64,000 nucleotides of DNA from Sphingomonas azotifigens NBRC 15497 (GCF_002091475.1 NZ_BCTR01000028.1:62001-126000), one strand, 5' to 3'. Counted from the first letter of the stretch, positions 1 through 10,072 are shown. The notes: generated from the sequence alone by a model not told the origin. Numbers and translations are program-made.

Positions 1-571
1 GATAGCCGGTCTCGGCCATGATCGGCAGCGCGCGCATGTCGCTCACCAGCGTGTTGTAGCCGAAACTGGCGCCGCGTTCGCAGAGGATGACGTTGTCGTT
101 GCCCGAGGCGGCGAGCTTCTGCGCGACATTCTTCATGTCCCAGGGCGCAAGGAACTGGCCCTTCTTCACATTCACGGCACGGCCGGTCTTGGCCGCGGCG
201 ACCAGCAGGTCGGTCTGCCGGCAGAGGAATGCCGGGATCTGCAGCACGTCGACCACTTCGGCCACCGGCGCGCACTGGCCGGCATCATGGACATCGGTCA
301 GCACCGGGCAGCCGAATTCGGCCTTGAGGTCGGCGAACACCTGCAGCGCTGCGTCCATGCCGATGCCGCGCGGCGCGTCGATCGCCGTGCGGTTCCCCTT
401 GTCGAACGAGCTCTTGTAGATGAAGCCGATGCCGAGATCGGCGCAGAGCCTGGTCAGCGCCTCGGCCATGGCGAAGGCATGGTCGCGACTCTCCATCGCG
501 CAGGGGCCGGCGACGAGCACGAACGGCTTGTCGTTGGCGATTTCCAGGGCACCGACCGTCACCGTCTTCAT
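1..571 (-). CDS. kdsA: 3-deoxy-8-phosphooctulonate synthase (KDO-8-P synthase), 5' part only
   Basis: Condenses phosphoenolpyruvate and arabinose 5-phosphate to KDO-8-phosphate for lipopolysaccharide inner core synthesis in the cytoplasm. Translating the minus strand from the ATG ending at 571 gives about 190 residues beginning [14 protein letters not shown], followed by the family hallmarks [20 protein letters not shown] and a CPVLTDVHD segment. The rest of the roughly 275-residue enzyme lies left of base 1. It is divergent from the quinoprotein dehydrogenase gene, with about 165 bp between the start codons. The identification rests on several family motifs and is firm; nothing unusual is seen in the visible part. 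Confidence 0.93.
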   Translation of the reverse strand, partial: MKTVTVGALEIANDKPFVLVAGPCAMESRDHAFAMAEALTRLCADLGIGFIYKSSFDKGNRTAIDAPRGIGMDAALQVFADLKAEFGCPVLTDVHDAGQCAPVAEVVDVLQIPAFLCRQTDLLVAAAKTGRAVNVKKGQFLAPWDMKNVAQKLAASGNDNVILCERGASFGYNTLVSDMRALPIMAETGY

Positions 572-736
572 CTGTAGATCCTTCACGTCATCCACCGTTG
601 CACCGATGCGGCGCGCCAGGAGCATCTCCACCCCGCCTACGCCAGAAAAACCGGGTTGGTCGAGCCCGCGCGGGAACCTCCGCACCGCGCGACCGGTTTG
701 GCGGGCATCTCCACGCGACTGATTCGGAGCGTCCCG

Positions 737-3139
737 ATGGCCGACCAGCAACGTTCCTCGCGCGTGCTCACCGTGCTCGCCGTGATCCTGGCGCTGATCG
801 GCCTGGCGATCGGCGGCGGCGGGCTGTGGCTCGCGCTGCTCGGCGGCTCGGTCTATTATCTGCTCGCCGGCATCGCGCTGATCGCCGCCGGCTGGCTGCT
901 CTATCGGCGCAATGCCGCGGCGCTGCTGCTCTACGCGGCGCTGCTCGTCGCGACGATGGTCTGGGCGGTGGCGGAAGCCGGCTGGGACTTCTGGGCGCTC
1001 GCCCCGCGCGGCGACGTGCTGGTGCCGCTCGGCATCGTGCTGGCGCTGCCCTTCGTCACCCGGCGGCTGGGCTCGCCGCGCTGGCCGGGCCGGGCTTGGC
1101 CGCTGGTCGGCAGCCTGGGCATCGCCGCGCTGGTGCTGCTCGCCACCGCCTTCACCAACCCGCACGACCTCGCCGGCGCCCTGCCCGGCGCGCGCGGCAT
1201 CGCGCCGGCCAGTGTGCTGGGCGGCACGCCCAAGGAGGACTGGAACGCCTATGGTCGCTCGTGGCGCGGCGATCGCTGGTCGCCGATCGACCAGATCAAC
1301 CCCGGCAATGTCGCCAGGCTGGAAAAGGCCTGGGAATTCCACACCGGCGACCTCAAGACCGGCAGCGATCCCGACGAGTTCACCTATGAGGTGACGCCGA
1401 TCAAGGTGGGCGGGCTCGTCTATCTCTGCTCGCCGCACAACATCGTCTTCGCGCTCGATGCCGAGACCGGCCAGCAGGTGTGGCGGTACGATCCGCAGAT
1501 CCGCGCCTCGCAGGAGATGCAGCACCTCACCTGCCGCGGCGTTTCCTATCACAGCAACGGCGCGGCACCCGGCACCGGCGGGCTGTGCGCCAACCGGATC
1601 CTCATGGGCACCAACGACGCGCGGCTGATCGCGCTCGACGCGGCGAGCGGCCGCCCTTGCCCCGGCTTCGGCACCAGCGGCCAGGTCGATGTCTGGCCAG
1701 GCCTGCCGGGCCAGCAGCGCGGCTGGTGGCAGATCACCTCGCCGCCCGTGATCATCGGCAACCTCGCGGTGTTCGGCGGCGCGGTCTACGACAACAAGAC
1801 CACCTTCATGCCCTCGGGCGTGGTGCGCGGCTATGACGTGAACACCGGCCGCGCGGTCTGGGCGTTCGATCCGGCCAACCCGAACGACACGCGCCCCAAG
1901 CCCCCCGGCACCGGCCGCTACACCCCGTCCAGCCCGAACAGCTGGACGATCGCCGCCGCCGATCCGGCGCTGGGCCTCGTCTATATCCCCACCGGCATGG
2001 CCGCGATCGACCAATGGGGCGGCCGCCGCACGCCGGAGACCGAGCGCTTCGCCACCTCGGTGATCGCGCTCGAGGCGGCGACCGGCAAGGTCCGCTGGAC
2101 CTTCCAGACCGTCCATCACGACCTGTGGGACATGGACGTCCCCGCCCAGCCCGCGCTGGTCGACCTCAGCCTGCCCGGCCGCGGCCGGGTGCCGGCGCTG
2201 ATCCAGTCGACCAAGACCGGCAACATCTTCGTGCTGGACCGCCGCACTGGCCAGCCGGTGGTGCCGGTGCGCGAGATCCCCGTGCCGCAGGGCGCGGCGC
2301 CCGGCGACCGCACGTCCCCCACCCAGCCGGAATCCGCGCTCAGCCTGATGGCGAAGAAGCGCGTCACCGATGCGGACATGTGGGGCGCGACGATGTTCGA
2401 CCAGCTCGCCTGCCGCATCAAGTTCAAGCGGCTGCGCTACGAAGGGCCGTTCACCCCGCCCTCGCAGCAGGGCACGCTGGTCTTCCCGGGCAATTTCGGG
2501 GTGATGGACTGGGGCGGCATGGCGATCGACCCGGTCCGCATGATCGCCTTCGCCCATCCCAACTACATGGCGTTCGTCGACCGGCTGGTGCCGCGCCCTG
2601 AATCCGACGCGGCCGATCCCAAGCTGCGGGGTCCGGCCGGTGGGTCCGACTTCAGCGGATCGGACATTAAGGGATTCAACCCGAACACCGGCGCGCCCTT
2701 CGCGGTGGCGCTCAACCCCTTCCTCTCCGCGCTGGGCCTGCCCTGCCAGGCGCCGCCCTGGGGCTATGTCGCCGGCATCGACCTGGTGAGCGGCAAGACC
2801 GTGTGGCAGCACCGCAACGGCACCTCGCGCGACCAGACGCCCGTGCCGCTGCCGTTCAAGCTCGGCGTGCCCTCGCTCGGCGGGCCGATGCTGACCGCGG
2901 GCGGCGTGGCATTCATGGGTTCGGCGCTCGACTATTACCTGCGCGCCTATGACGTGACGACCGGCAGGGTGTTGTGGCGTGGCCGGCTGCCGGCCGGCGG
3001 CCAGGCAACGCCGATGAGCTACTGGTCTGCGAAGAGCGGCCGCCAGTTCGTTGTCCTTGCAGCGGGCGGCCATGGCTCGCTCGGGACCAGACGCGGTGAC
3101 TCGATCGTCGCCTATGCCCTGCCCAAGTCGGGATCCTAA
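737..3139 (+). CDS. gcd: membrane-bound PQQ-dependent glucose dehydrogenase family
   Basis: Oxidises glucose (or a related aldose/polyol) at the outer face of the inner membrane and passes electrons to ubiquinone, using PQQ. The 800-residue length matches the E. coli enzyme (about 796). Residues 1 to about 135 form some five hydrophobic helices; the remainder is the quinoprotein beta-propeller, with repeated AxDAxTGxxxW-like blades and the family C-terminus ([33 protein letters not shown]). I chose the ATG at 737 (MADQQRSS) because a GGAG lies at 726-729 and the upstream in-frame codons read non-conserved, basic sequence. No PQQ synthesis genes are visible here, so the cofactor source is not known from this window. 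Substrate preference within the family is inferred. Confidence 0.88.
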   Translation: MADQQRSSRVLTVLAVILALIGLAIGGGGLWLALLGGSVYYLLAGIALIAAGWLLYRRNAAALLLYAALLVATMVWAVAEAGWDFWALAPRGDVLVPLGIVLALPFVTRRLGSPRWPGRAWPLVGSLGIAALVLLATAFTNPHDLAGALPGARGIAPASVLGGTPKEDWNAYGRSWRGDRWSPIDQINPGNVARLEKAWEFHTGDLKTGSDPDEFTYEVTPIKVGGLVYLCSPHNIVFALDAETGQQVWRYDPQIRASQEMQHLTCRGVSYHSNGAAPGTGGLCANRILMGTNDARLIALDAASGRPCPGFGTSGQVDVWPGLPGQQRGWWQITSPPVIIGNLAVFGGAVYDNKTTFMPSGVVRGYDVNTGRAVWAFDPANPNDTRPKPPGTGRYTPSSPNSWTIAAADPALGLVYIPTGMAAIDQWGGRRTPETERFATSVIALEAATGKVRWTFQTVHHDLWDMDVPAQPALVDLSLPGRGRVPALIQSTKTGNIFVLDRRTGQPVVPVREIPVPQGAAPGDRTSPTQPESALSLMAKKRVTDADMWGATMFDQLACRIKFKRLRYEGPFTPPSQQGTLVFPGNFGVMDWGGMAIDPVRMIAFAHPNYMAFVDRLVPRPESDAADPKLRGPAGGSDFSGSDIKGFNPNTGAPFAVALNPFLSALGLPCQAPPWGYVAGIDLVSGKTVWQHRNGTSRDQTPVPLPFKLGVPSLGGPMLTAGGVAFMGSALDYYLRAYDVTTGRVLWRGRLPAGGQATPMSYWSAKSGRQFVVLAAGGHGSLGTRRGDSIVAYALPKSGS

Positions 3140-3256
3140 TCCGCGAAGTCGTTACACCTCCGCTGTTGATCCAGGATATAGGTTTGACTTTGGGCATGAA
3201 ATACTTGTCTGGTTCGGGGCGGCTCTGAGCGGTCCGCGTAACGAGGACAGGATAGG

Positions 3257-5191
3257 GTGCGACGATCGCTGATCCTGATGGGTCTCACCGGCATGCTGCC
3301 GATCGTTGTGCTAGGCTCCGCCTATGGCGCCGTCACCCTTCGCGAGCAGCGGGCCGCGCTCGATCGTCAGGCGGCGCTCACCAGCCGCTCTACCGCGCGG
3401 CTGATAGGACGCGAGATCACCGCGACCATCGATGCGGTCAAGATGATCAGCCGCTCCCCTTCGCTCGACGGCGGCATCGATCGGCCCCGTTTCACCGTGC
3501 TGGGCATGCGGCTGATGGAGGATCATCCCGATTGGGCGACGCTGAGCATCGCCGATTCCCAGGGCAATCGCATCCTCGACCTGCCGACGCCGATCGGCGG
3601 CACGCTCGGCAAGGTAGTCGATCCGGTCAGTCTCGCCCGCGCGGTCCGCACCCGCCTGCCGCAGGTCGGGCATGTGATCCGCGGCCCCGGGGGCGTGACC
3701 GCATTCGCGGTGCGCGCGCCGGTGCTGCACGATCGCGGTGTCCCCTATGTCGTCTCCGCGGTCGTGCCGGTGCGCGCGATGCAACGCCTGTTGAACGGTG
3801 AGGAGATCCCGCCGAACTGGCGGCTGCGGCTGTTCGACCGGCGCGGCGCGGTGATCGCGCAAGCGGGCTCGATCGAGAACGATGCCGTACAATCCTCGGT
3901 GACGGCGGTGCCCGAAACCGGCTGGCAGATGGAAGTGGCGGTGCCGCGCGGCAGCTTTGCCGCGCTGACGCGCCAGACCCGGATGGTGCTGATCGGCGGC
4001 GGGGTGGTCGCGCTCGCCGTCTTCGCCGCGCTGACCTATGCGCTGATGATCGAACTGCGACGCTTCCGCCAGCGCCAGGCGGCAACGCTGCAGGCGCAGC
4101 GGCTGGAGGCACTGGGCCGCCTGACCGGCGGCGTGGCGCATGATCTCAACAACCTGCTGACGCCGATCCTGGGCGGGCTGGACCTGCTGCGCAACCGGGT
4201 CGGCACCGATCCCAAGGCGTTGCGCTATATCGACAGCGCGACGACGAGCGCGGAGCGGGCGCGCAGCCTGGTCGCGCGGCTGCTCGCCTATGCCAAGCGC
4301 CAAGCGCTGACCCCCGAGGCGATCGACGTCGCGGCGATGCTCGCCGATCTGCAGGAGTTGCTCCAGCGCTCGGTCGGGCCGACGATCCGCTGCACGCTGC
4401 ACGCCGCGCCGGGGCTGCCGCCGGTGCGCGCCGATCGCAACCAGCTGGAACTGGCGGTGCTCAACCTGGTGATCAACGCGCGCGACGCGATCAAGACCGG
4501 CGAGCGGATCAGCGGCAGCATCGTCGTCCAGACGCGGGCCCCGCGCCCGGAGGAAGTGCGCGGCCTGCCGCGCGGCGACTATCTCGCGCTGGCGGTGTCC
4601 GACGATGGCTGCGGCATGGACGCGGCGACGCTGCGCCGGGCGATGGAGCCGTTCTTCACCACCAAGGCGGGCGACCGCGGCACCGGACTCGGCCTGTCGA
4701 TGGTCCATGGCTTTGCCGAGCAATCGGCCGGCCGGCTGGTGCTGGAAAGCGCGCCCGGCCAGGGCACGACGGCGACGCTGATCCTGCCCGCCACCGATGC
4801 GCCCGCGCCGATGCCCGATGCGCCCCGCGACCGCCCGACCCGCACCGCCGAGATCCTGCTCGTCGACGACGATCCCGCCGTGCGCGAAGCCGCTGCCGAG
4901 GTGCTGCGCGCCCATGGCCATCAGGTGACCGAGGCGGAATCACTGGGCCAGGGCATGCGGGCGCTCGCCGATGCTCCCGAAACCGCGCTGGTGATCACCG
5001 ACTATATGATGCCCGGCGGCACCGGCGGCGAATTCATCTCCCGCGCGCGCGCCGGCGGCAGCCGCCAGCCCTTCCTGCTGCTCACCGGCTATACCGATGC
5101 GGCGGAGGACCTGCCGCAGGACGTGCCCCAGCTGCGCAAGCCGTTCCGCGAGCGCGAGCTGATCGATGCGGTGGACGCGCTGCTCGGCTGA
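3257..5191 (+). CDS. hybrid sensor histidine kinase with C-terminal receiver domain
   Basis: A 644-residue membrane sensor. Helices at about residues 4-25 and 243-266 flank a periplasmic region of about 215 residues that resembles a Cache-type sensor. The dimerisation/phosphoacceptor helix follows (GGVAHDLNN, His295), then the ATPase domain (NLVINARDAI, DDGCGMD, GTGLGLSMVHG), and finally a receiver domain with phosphoacceptor Asp582 in VITDYMMPG and the conserved LLTGYTD and KPF segments. The start is GTG at 3257 after a GAGG at 3244-3247. No separate response regulator lies beside it: the next gene is a convergent Crp/Fnr regulator. The output partner and ligand are unknown. It sits just downstream of the glucose dehydrogenase gene, but 117 bp separate them, so co-transcription is uncertain. 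Confidence 0.9.
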   Translation: MRRSLILMGLTGMLPIVVLGSAYGAVTLREQRAALDRQAALTSRSTARLIGREITATIDAVKMISRSPSLDGGIDRPRFTVLGMRLMEDHPDWATLSIADSQGNRILDLPTPIGGTLGKVVDPVSLARAVRTRLPQVGHVIRGPGGVTAFAVRAPVLHDRGVPYVVSAVVPVRAMQRLLNGEEIPPNWRLRLFDRRGAVIAQAGSIENDAVQSSVTAVPETGWQMEVAVPRGSFAALTRQTRMVLIGGGVVALAVFAALTYALMIELRRFRQRQAATLQAQRLEALGRLTGGVAHDLNNLLTPILGGLDLLRNRVGTDPKALRYIDSATTSAERARSLVARLLAYAKRQALTPEAIDVAAMLADLQELLQRSVGPTIRCTLHAAPGLPPVRADRNQLELAVLNLVINARDAIKTGERISGSIVVQTRAPRPEEVRGLPRGDYLALAVSDDGCGMDAATLRRAMEPFFTTKAGDRGTGLGLSMVHGFAEQSAGRLVLESAPGQGTTATLILPATDAPAPMPDAPRDRPTRTAEILLVDDDPAVREAAAEVLRAHGHQVTEAESLGQGMRALADAPETALVITDYMMPGGTGGEFISRARAGGSRQPFLLLTGYTDAAEDLPQDVPQLRKPFRERELIDAVDALLG

Positions 5192-5198
5192 TCTGCGA

Positions 5199-5936
5199 TC
5201 ACATCTCGCCGGGGGCAGGCAGCCAGACGGGATCGAACCGGACCTGCCGCGGCGGCAGCGGCGAGAGCTTGCGCAACAGATCGAGGTCGCCGAGCGCGAC
5301 GCGCTGGCCGTGCCGGGCGATCAGGCCTTCGCGTTCGAGCAGCCGTAGCGTGCGGTTGACGTGCACCGCGGTGAGCCCGAGCACGTCGCCCAGCACCTCC
5401 TGGGTCAGCGGCATGTCGAACCGGCCGTCCTCGACCGCGCCGATCTTGGCGAGCCGATCGTGCAGGTCGAGCAGCAGCCGCACCATCCGCTCGCGCGCCG
5501 ACGACTTGCCCATCGCCGCGACGACATCCATCAGCGCCAGCCGCTCGACCTGCACCGACATCAGCAGCAGCGGCCCCAGCCGCGGATAGGCGATCAGCAC
5601 TTCGCGCAGCCGCGCCAGCGGCACCTTGGCGGCGCGGCATTCGGTGACCGCGGTCAGCGCGTCGGCGGCGCTGTCCAGCACCATGCTCGGCGTGCCCATC
5701 ATGTCGCCGGTGATGTGGACCTTGACGATCTGGCGCCGGCCGCCGGGCAGCCGGATCGACGCGGTCGCCCAGCCTTCGAGCAGCAGATAGATGGCGTCGA
5801 CCGGCTCGCGGTCGCGCCGGATCATGTTCTGGCGGCGCACCAGCATTTCCGGCTCGCCCAGCCCGCGCAGAATTTCGGCTTCTTCGTCGGTGAGCGAAGC
5901 CTGCTCGTGGAATCGCGTCAACGGGTAGTTCGGCAC
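5199..5936 (-). CDS. Crp/Fnr family transcriptional regulator
   Basis: A cyclic-nucleotide-binding-type sensor domain (about residues 15-135, including LLLEGWATASIRLPGGRRQ and HITGDMMG) is followed by a winged helix-turn-helix (MPLTQEVLGDVLGLTAVHVNRTLRLLEREGLI), as in many orphan alphaproteobacterial Crp/Fnr proteins. No cysteine cluster of the true FNR type is seen, so an iron-sulfur oxygen sensor is unlikely. The start is uncertain. GTG at 5936 is preferred because AGGGGAG precedes it by about 8 bases and the protein then begins VPNYPLTRFHEQ, a typical N-terminus; an ATG at 6029 would add 31 residues rich in Ala/Gly/Pro. It is convergent with the histidine kinase gene, with a gap of 7 bases. 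Ligand and targets are unknown. Confidence 0.87.
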   Translation of the reverse strand: MPNYPLTRFHEQASLTDEEAEILRGLGEPEMLVRRQNMIRRDREPVDAIYLLLEGWATASIRLPGGRRQIVKVHITGDMMGTPSMVLDSAADALTAVTECRAAKVPLARLREVLIAYPRLGPLLLMSVQVERLALMDVVAAMGKSSARERMVRLLLDLHDRLAKIGAVEDGRFDMPLTQEVLGDVLGLTAVHVNRTLRLLEREGLIARHGQRVALGDLDLLRKLSPLPPRQVRFDPVWLPAPGEM

Positions 5937-6140
5937 CCCAGATGCTCCCCTGTCCTGGATGTGTCCTCCGCCGGCAGGCCGCCGACGTGCAGGAGCGGCG
6001 GCCCCTGCACCCGGGGCCTGCTCGCTCACCCGCGCTGCCTAGCCGGAGCGCCTCCGGCTGGCAATCACACCCGTCCGGGAAATTCGACTTAACCTGTTAT
6101 AACGTTTGCATTTTCAAGCGGGACACCGCTCCCCGTGCGC

Positions 6141-8348
6141 TCACACCTCGGGGAGCTGGTCGAGCAGCTTGTCGGGAGTAATCGGGAAGCTGCGGACGCG
6201 GACGCCGCAGGCATGGTGAATGGCATTGGCGATCGCGCCTGCCGCACCGCAGATGCCGAGCTCGCCGACCCCCTTTGCCTGGAGCGGGCTGCCCGCGGGA
6301 TCGCGCTCGTCGACCAGCACCACGTCGAGCGCGGGGACGTCGGCATTCACGGGCACGTGGTATTCGGCAAGGTCGTGGTTGACGAGGTGGCCGTCGCGGG
6401 GATCGAAGACGAGTTCCTCGGTCAGCGCGCTGCCGATGCCCCACACCATGCCGCCCAGGCACTGCGAGGTCGCGGTCTTCGCGTTGAGCGCACGACCGAG
6501 CCCGAACGCCCCGGTCATCCGCCGCACCCGCGTCTCGCCGGTATAGGCGTTTACGCCAACCTCGACGAAAAAGGCGCCGTACATCGCGATGGCGAACTGC
6601 TCGTCGATCCCGCCATTCTTGAAATGGCCGGTCTCGGTGAGGTCGGTCTCGAGCAGCTCGGTAAAGGGGATGCGCCGGTTGCCGGTGATCGCCTCGCCGT
6701 CCTTGAGCGTGAGATCGGCTTCCTCGACGCCGAGCTGCTGCGCCAGCTGCTCGCGGATCGCCTCGCAGGCGACCATCACCGCCGAGCCGGTCGATGCCGC
6801 CCCCCAGCTGCCGCCCGAGCCGGCGCCCGGCGGATAACGCGTGTCGCCGAGCTGGACGAGTACCTTCTCGGGTGGCAGGCCGAGCATCTCGCCGGCGATC
6901 TGGCCGAGAATGGCATAGGTGCCGGTGCCGATATCGGTCATGTCGCTTTCGACGACCGCCGTGCCGTCGGTCGACAGCGTTACCTTGGCCTGGGCTTCGT
7001 TGAGATTGTGGACCCGGCAGGCGGTCGCCATGCCGGTGCCGATCCACCACTCGCCTTCGCGGCGCGGGAGTGGGCGGCGATCGCTGCCGTCCCAGCCGAA
7101 GCGCTCGGCGCCGATCTTGAGGCATTCCGCCAGCCGCCGCGAGCTATAGGGCAGGCCCTCGCTCGGATGCTGCTCGGGGATGTTGCGCAGCCGCAGCTCG
7201 ACGGGGTCGATGCCACTGGCGATCGCCAGTTCGTCCATCGCCGCTTCCAGGCACTGCATGCCCACCGCCTCGCCCGGCGCGCGGACCGAACCGGCGGTCA
7301 TCCGGTGGATGCGGGCGAGGTCGATGCGGAGCGTGCGATGCGCGCCGCGATAGAGGAATTCGCTCGCCTGGGTCACCGGCTCGGCGAACTTCTCGCCCGG
7401 CAGGTTGGAGACCCAGGCCTCATGGCCAAAGCCGTCCAGCCGCCCCTCGGCATCGGCGGCTAGGCGGATGCGCTGGCGCGTCTCGGAGCGGCGCATCACC
7501 GTCTGGAAGACCTGCTGGCGGCTCATCACCACGCGCACTGGCCGGCCGAGCTCGATCGCAGCCACCGCGGCTGCGGTCAGTTCCGCGCTGATGCCGAGCT
7601 TCGAGCCGAAGCCGCCGCCGACATAGGGCGCAATCAGCCGCACCTGCTCGGGCTGGAGACCGAGCGCGTCGGCGAGCTCCTTCTGGTTGTATTTGAGCAT
7701 CTGCAGGCTCGAATGGGCGGTGAGCGTGTTGCCGTCCCATTCGGCGATGCTGGCATGCGGCTCCATCGCGGCGCTGGCATGGCCCTCGGTGGTGTAGGTG
7801 ACGTCGACCGCGTGCACGGCATCGCGCATCGCGGCGTCGAGGTTGCCCTGCTGCACCGGCTCGCCGAAGGATTCATGGGGCGCGTGGCCGTCCTCCGAAT
7901 CGAGCGGCACCTTGGCGGGATCGTCGGCGCGATAGGCGATGCGCAGCCGCGTGGCGGCATCGCGCGCCTGCTCGAAGGTCTCGGCGACGACCAGCGCGAC
8001 CGGCTGGCCATAATAATCGACATGCTGGATCTCGCGCACCGGCGACTTGCCCGCGCCGCCCTGCGCCGAGCGGGTGATCATCCGCGGATCGGCGATCACC
8101 GCCAGCACGCCCGGCATGGCGAGCACCGGGCCGGACTCGATCTCGACCACCTCGCCGCGGCTGATCGTCGACAGGACCAGCACGCCCTCGGCGCATTCGG
8201 GAATCACATATTCCGCGGCGTAGGGCGCGACACCCGCCGTCTTGGCGCTGCCGTCAGGCCGGTCGAGCGGACGGCCGATGATGCCCTGCGCCATCGCATC
8301 GAGCCGGTTGCGGTCGTCCGGCTTGTCCATCGTGTACAGGCGAGTCAC
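6141..8348 (-). CDS. paoC: molybdenum cofactor-binding subunit of aldehyde oxidoreductase (PaoC-like, xanthine dehydrogenase family)
   Basis: Large catalytic subunit, 735 residues, of a heterotrimeric molybdo-flavoenzyme that hydroxylates aldehydes to carboxylic acids. Visible family features are the glycine-rich cofactor loops (PYVGGGFGSK, GGSWGAASTGSA) and the C-terminal KGVGELG segment carrying the catalytic glutamate. The first codon is GTG at 8348, overlapping the stop of the FAD subunit gene by four bases (GTGA). An in-frame ATG at 8330 is the alternative. It is the last gene of a tightly coupled three-gene operon, in the order FeS, FAD, Mo. The PaoC assignment rather than xanthine dehydrogenase follows from the 4Fe-4S insertion in its partner subunit. 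Real substrate unknown. Confidence 0.88.
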   Translation of the reverse strand: MTRLYTMDKPDDRNRLDAMAQGIIGRPLDRPDGSAKTAGVAPYAAEYVIPECAEGVLVLSTISRGEVVEIESGPVLAMPGVLAVIADPRMITRSAQGGAGKSPVREIQHVDYYGQPVALVVAETFEQARDAATRLRIAYRADDPAKVPLDSEDGHAPHESFGEPVQQGNLDAAMRDAVHAVDVTYTTEGHASAAMEPHASIAEWDGNTLTAHSSLQMLKYNQKELADALGLQPEQVRLIAPYVGGGFGSKLGISAELTAAAVAAIELGRPVRVVMSRQQVFQTVMRRSETRQRIRLAADAEGRLDGFGHEAWVSNLPGEKFAEPVTQASEFLYRGAHRTLRIDLARIHRMTAGSVRAPGEAVGMQCLEAAMDELAIASGIDPVELRLRNIPEQHPSEGLPYSSRRLAECLKIGAERFGWDGSDRRPLPRREGEWWIGTGMATACRVHNLNEAQAKVTLSTDGTAVVESDMTDIGTGTYAILGQIAGEMLGLPPEKVLVQLGDTRYPPGAGSGGSWGAASTGSAVMVACEAIREQLAQQLGVEEADLTLKDGEAITGNRRIPFTELLETDLTETGHFKNGGIDEQFAIAMYGAFFVEVGVNAYTGETRVRRMTGAFGLGRALNAKTATSQCLGGMVWGIGSALTEELVFDPRDGHLVNHDLAEYHVPVNADVPALDVVLVDERDPAGSPLQAKGVGELGICGAAGAIANAIHHACGVRVRSFPITPDKLLDQLPEV

Positions 8349-9328
8349 AGCGTACCTCCCGTCGCTTCGCGCAGCACGGCCTTGAGCGTGCGGCGGGTGA
8401 GCGGAATCTTGAAATCGTTGCTGCCTTGCCCGCGAGCCTCGTCGAGCAGCAGCGCGGCAGCTTGGTCGAACAGCGCGTCCGAAGGCGCCTCGCCTTCCAG
8501 CAGCGCCTCGACGCGGGCATCGTGCCAGGGCTTGTGTGCCAGCCCGCCAAAGGCGAGCCGCGCCTTGGCGATCTTGCCGTCCTCGACGTGAATCACCGCC
8601 GCTACCGAGACGAGCGCGAAGGCGTAAGAGGCCCGGTCGCGCACCTTGCGATAGAGCTGGGTGCCGCCCGCGGGTGCCGGCAGCACCACGCCGGTGATCA
8701 CGTCGCCGGGCTCCAGGACATTGTCGCGCTCGGGGGTGTCACCGGGCAGGCGGTGGAAGTCGCGGACCGGGACCAGGCGCTTGTCGCCCTTCACGTCATG
8801 GATCTCGACCGTGGCGTCGAGCGCGGAGAGCGCCACCGCCATGTCGCCCGGATAGGTGGCGATGCAGGTATCGCTCGCGCCGAGGATGGCGTGGATCCGG
8901 TTGAACCCGCCGATCGCGGCGCAGCCGGTGCCGGGCGCGCGCTTGTTGCAGGTCTGGCTGAGGTCATAGAAATAATAGCAGCGCGTCCGCTGGCAGAGAT
9001 TGCCGCCGGTCGTCGCCTTGTTGCGCAGCTGGAAGGTCGCCCCCGCCAGGATCGCACGGGCCAGCACCGGATAGTCGGAGCGGATGCGCGGATCGGCGGC
9101 ACAGGCGCAGTTCGAGACGAGCGCACCGATATACAGCCCCTCGCCATGCGCCGTGATCCCGCCGAGCGGCAGGCGGTTGACGTCGACCAGCGCGGTCGGC
9201 GTCTCCACCTCCAGCTTCATCAGGTCGAGCAGATTGGTGCCGCCGGCGATCGGCTTGGCACCGTCGGCGACGAGCAGCTGGCCGGCATCGTCCAGGCCAT
9301 GGGCCCGCTGATAGTCGAAGGGTTTCAT
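8345..9328 (-). CDS. paoB: FAD-binding subunit of aldehyde oxidoreductase (PaoB-like) with 4Fe-4S cysteine insertion
   Basis: A 327-residue FAD-binding subunit of the CO dehydrogenase/xanthine dehydrogenase flavoprotein family; it carries electrons from the FeS subunit. The FAD motifs are PIAGGTNLLDLMK near residue 30 and TTGGNLCQRTRC near residue 120. Cysteines in NLCQRTRCYYF, TCNKR and GTGCAA match the extra 4Fe-4S cluster known in E. coli PaoB and the related 4-hydroxybenzoyl-CoA reductase subunit, and absent from plain xanthine dehydrogenases. The start ATG at 9328 overlaps the FeS subunit stop (ATGA), which indicates translational coupling. A longer in-frame opening exists upstream but only shadows the FeS gene. 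Confidence 0.88.
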   Translation of the reverse strand: MKPFDYQRAHGLDDAGQLLVADGAKPIAGGTNLLDLMKLEVETPTALVDVNRLPLGGITAHGEGLYIGALVSNCACAADPRIRSDYPVLARAILAGATFQLRNKATTGGNLCQRTRCYYFYDLSQTCNKRAPGTGCAAIGGFNRIHAILGASDTCIATYPGDMAVALSALDATVEIHDVKGDKRLVPVRDFHRLPGDTPERDNVLEPGDVITGVVLPAPAGGTQLYRKVRDRASYAFALVSVAAVIHVEDGKIAKARLAFGGLAHKPWHDARVEALLEGEAPSDALFDQAAALLLDEARGQGSNDFKIPLTRRTLKAVLREATGGTL

Positions 9329-9825
9329 GCCTGCGCCTCCGCCACTTCGGAGATCGCCGCGACGATGTTCGAATAGGCCCCGCAGCGGCAGAGATTGCCG
9401 CTCATCCGCTCGCGGATCTCTTCCTCGCTGAGCTTCGGCGTGCCTGCCACATCGTCGCTGACGAAGCTGGTCCAGCCCGCCGCGATCTCGTCGAGCATCG
9501 CCTTGGCCGAGCAGATCTGGCCCGGCGTGCAGTATCCGCACTGATAGCCGTCGTGCCGCACGAACGCCGCCTGTAGCGGGTGCGGCGCATCGGGGGTGCC
9601 GAGGCCCTCGATCGTGGTGACGCTGTCACCGTCGTGCATCACCGCCAGGGTGAGGCAGCTGTTGATCCGCTGGCCGTTGAGCAGCACCGTGCAGGCGCCG
9701 CACTGGCCGTGGTCGCACCCCTTCTTGGTGCCGGTGAGGCCGGCGTCGCGGCGGAGAAAATCGAGCAGACTGGTACGGGGATCGACGTCGAGCTCATACT
9801 CGGCGCCGTTGATGGTGATGGGCAT
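9325..9825 (-). CDS. paoA: 2Fe-2S subunit of aldehyde oxidoreductase (PaoA-like), no export signal
   Basis: A 166-residue two-cluster ferredoxin-like subunit. The plant-type 2Fe-2S cluster is formed by KKGCDHGQCGACTVLLNG with a later Cys in SCLTLAV. The second cluster is formed by QCGYCTPGQICSAKAML and NLCRCGAYSNI. The ATG at 9825 follows an excellent AGGGAGG site; upstream in frame a TGA occurs within 6 codons (9841-9843), so the protein cannot be longer. It begins MPITINGAEYELDV and therefore has no twin-arginine leader, unlike E. coli PaoA. The complex is therefore predicted to be cytoplasmic. First gene of the operon. Confidence 0.92.
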   Translation of the reverse strand: MPITINGAEYELDVDPRTSLLDFLRRDAGLTGTKKGCDHGQCGACTVLLNGQRINSCLTLAVMHDGDSVTTIEGLGTPDAPHPLQAAFVRHDGYQCGYCTPGQICSAKAMLDEIAAGWTSFVSDDVAGTPKLSEEEIRERMSGNLCRCGAYSNIVAAISEVAEAQA

Positions 9826-9890
9826 GCGCGGCCTCCCTGATCAGGGGGGCGAACGCGCCGGCATCGGGATCGGTCCCGCCCAAAAGGGAA

Positions 9891-10072
9891 TGTCGACGTC
9901 GACAACTGCGTTCCCCTCCCGCTTGCGGGAGGGAGCGTCGGGGTCGGCCATGCCCCCAGCATGGCCTGAACAGCGCTGGGCGCTGTTCACCCCAAAGCTG
10001 GGAGGGGCTGAAACGTCATCGCGCTTCTTCCACGTCGATCCCTCCCCCAACCCCTCCCGCGAGCGGGAGGGG
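9891..10072. repeat. intergenic G/C-rich hairpin repeat cluster
   Basis: Between the paoA-like start and the DUF808 gene end, four palindromes occur in about 180 bp: TCGACGTCGA near 9893; CCCTCCCGC (9914-9922)/GCGGGAGGG (9925-9933); GAACAGCG (9968-9975)/CGCTGTTC (9981-9988); and CCCCTCCCGC (10051-10060)/GCGGGAGGGG (10063-10072). The CCCTCCCGC hairpin recurs at 56033-56054, so it is a dispersed repeat as well as a possible terminator for the DUF808 gene or a barrier to read-through. No gene is seen in the interval 9826-10081. Confidence 0.7.

Noticed and set aside
3311-4921. 536-codon minus-strand frame opposite the histidine kinase
   Set aside because: Antisense shadow; the plus strand encodes intact kinase and receiver motifs.
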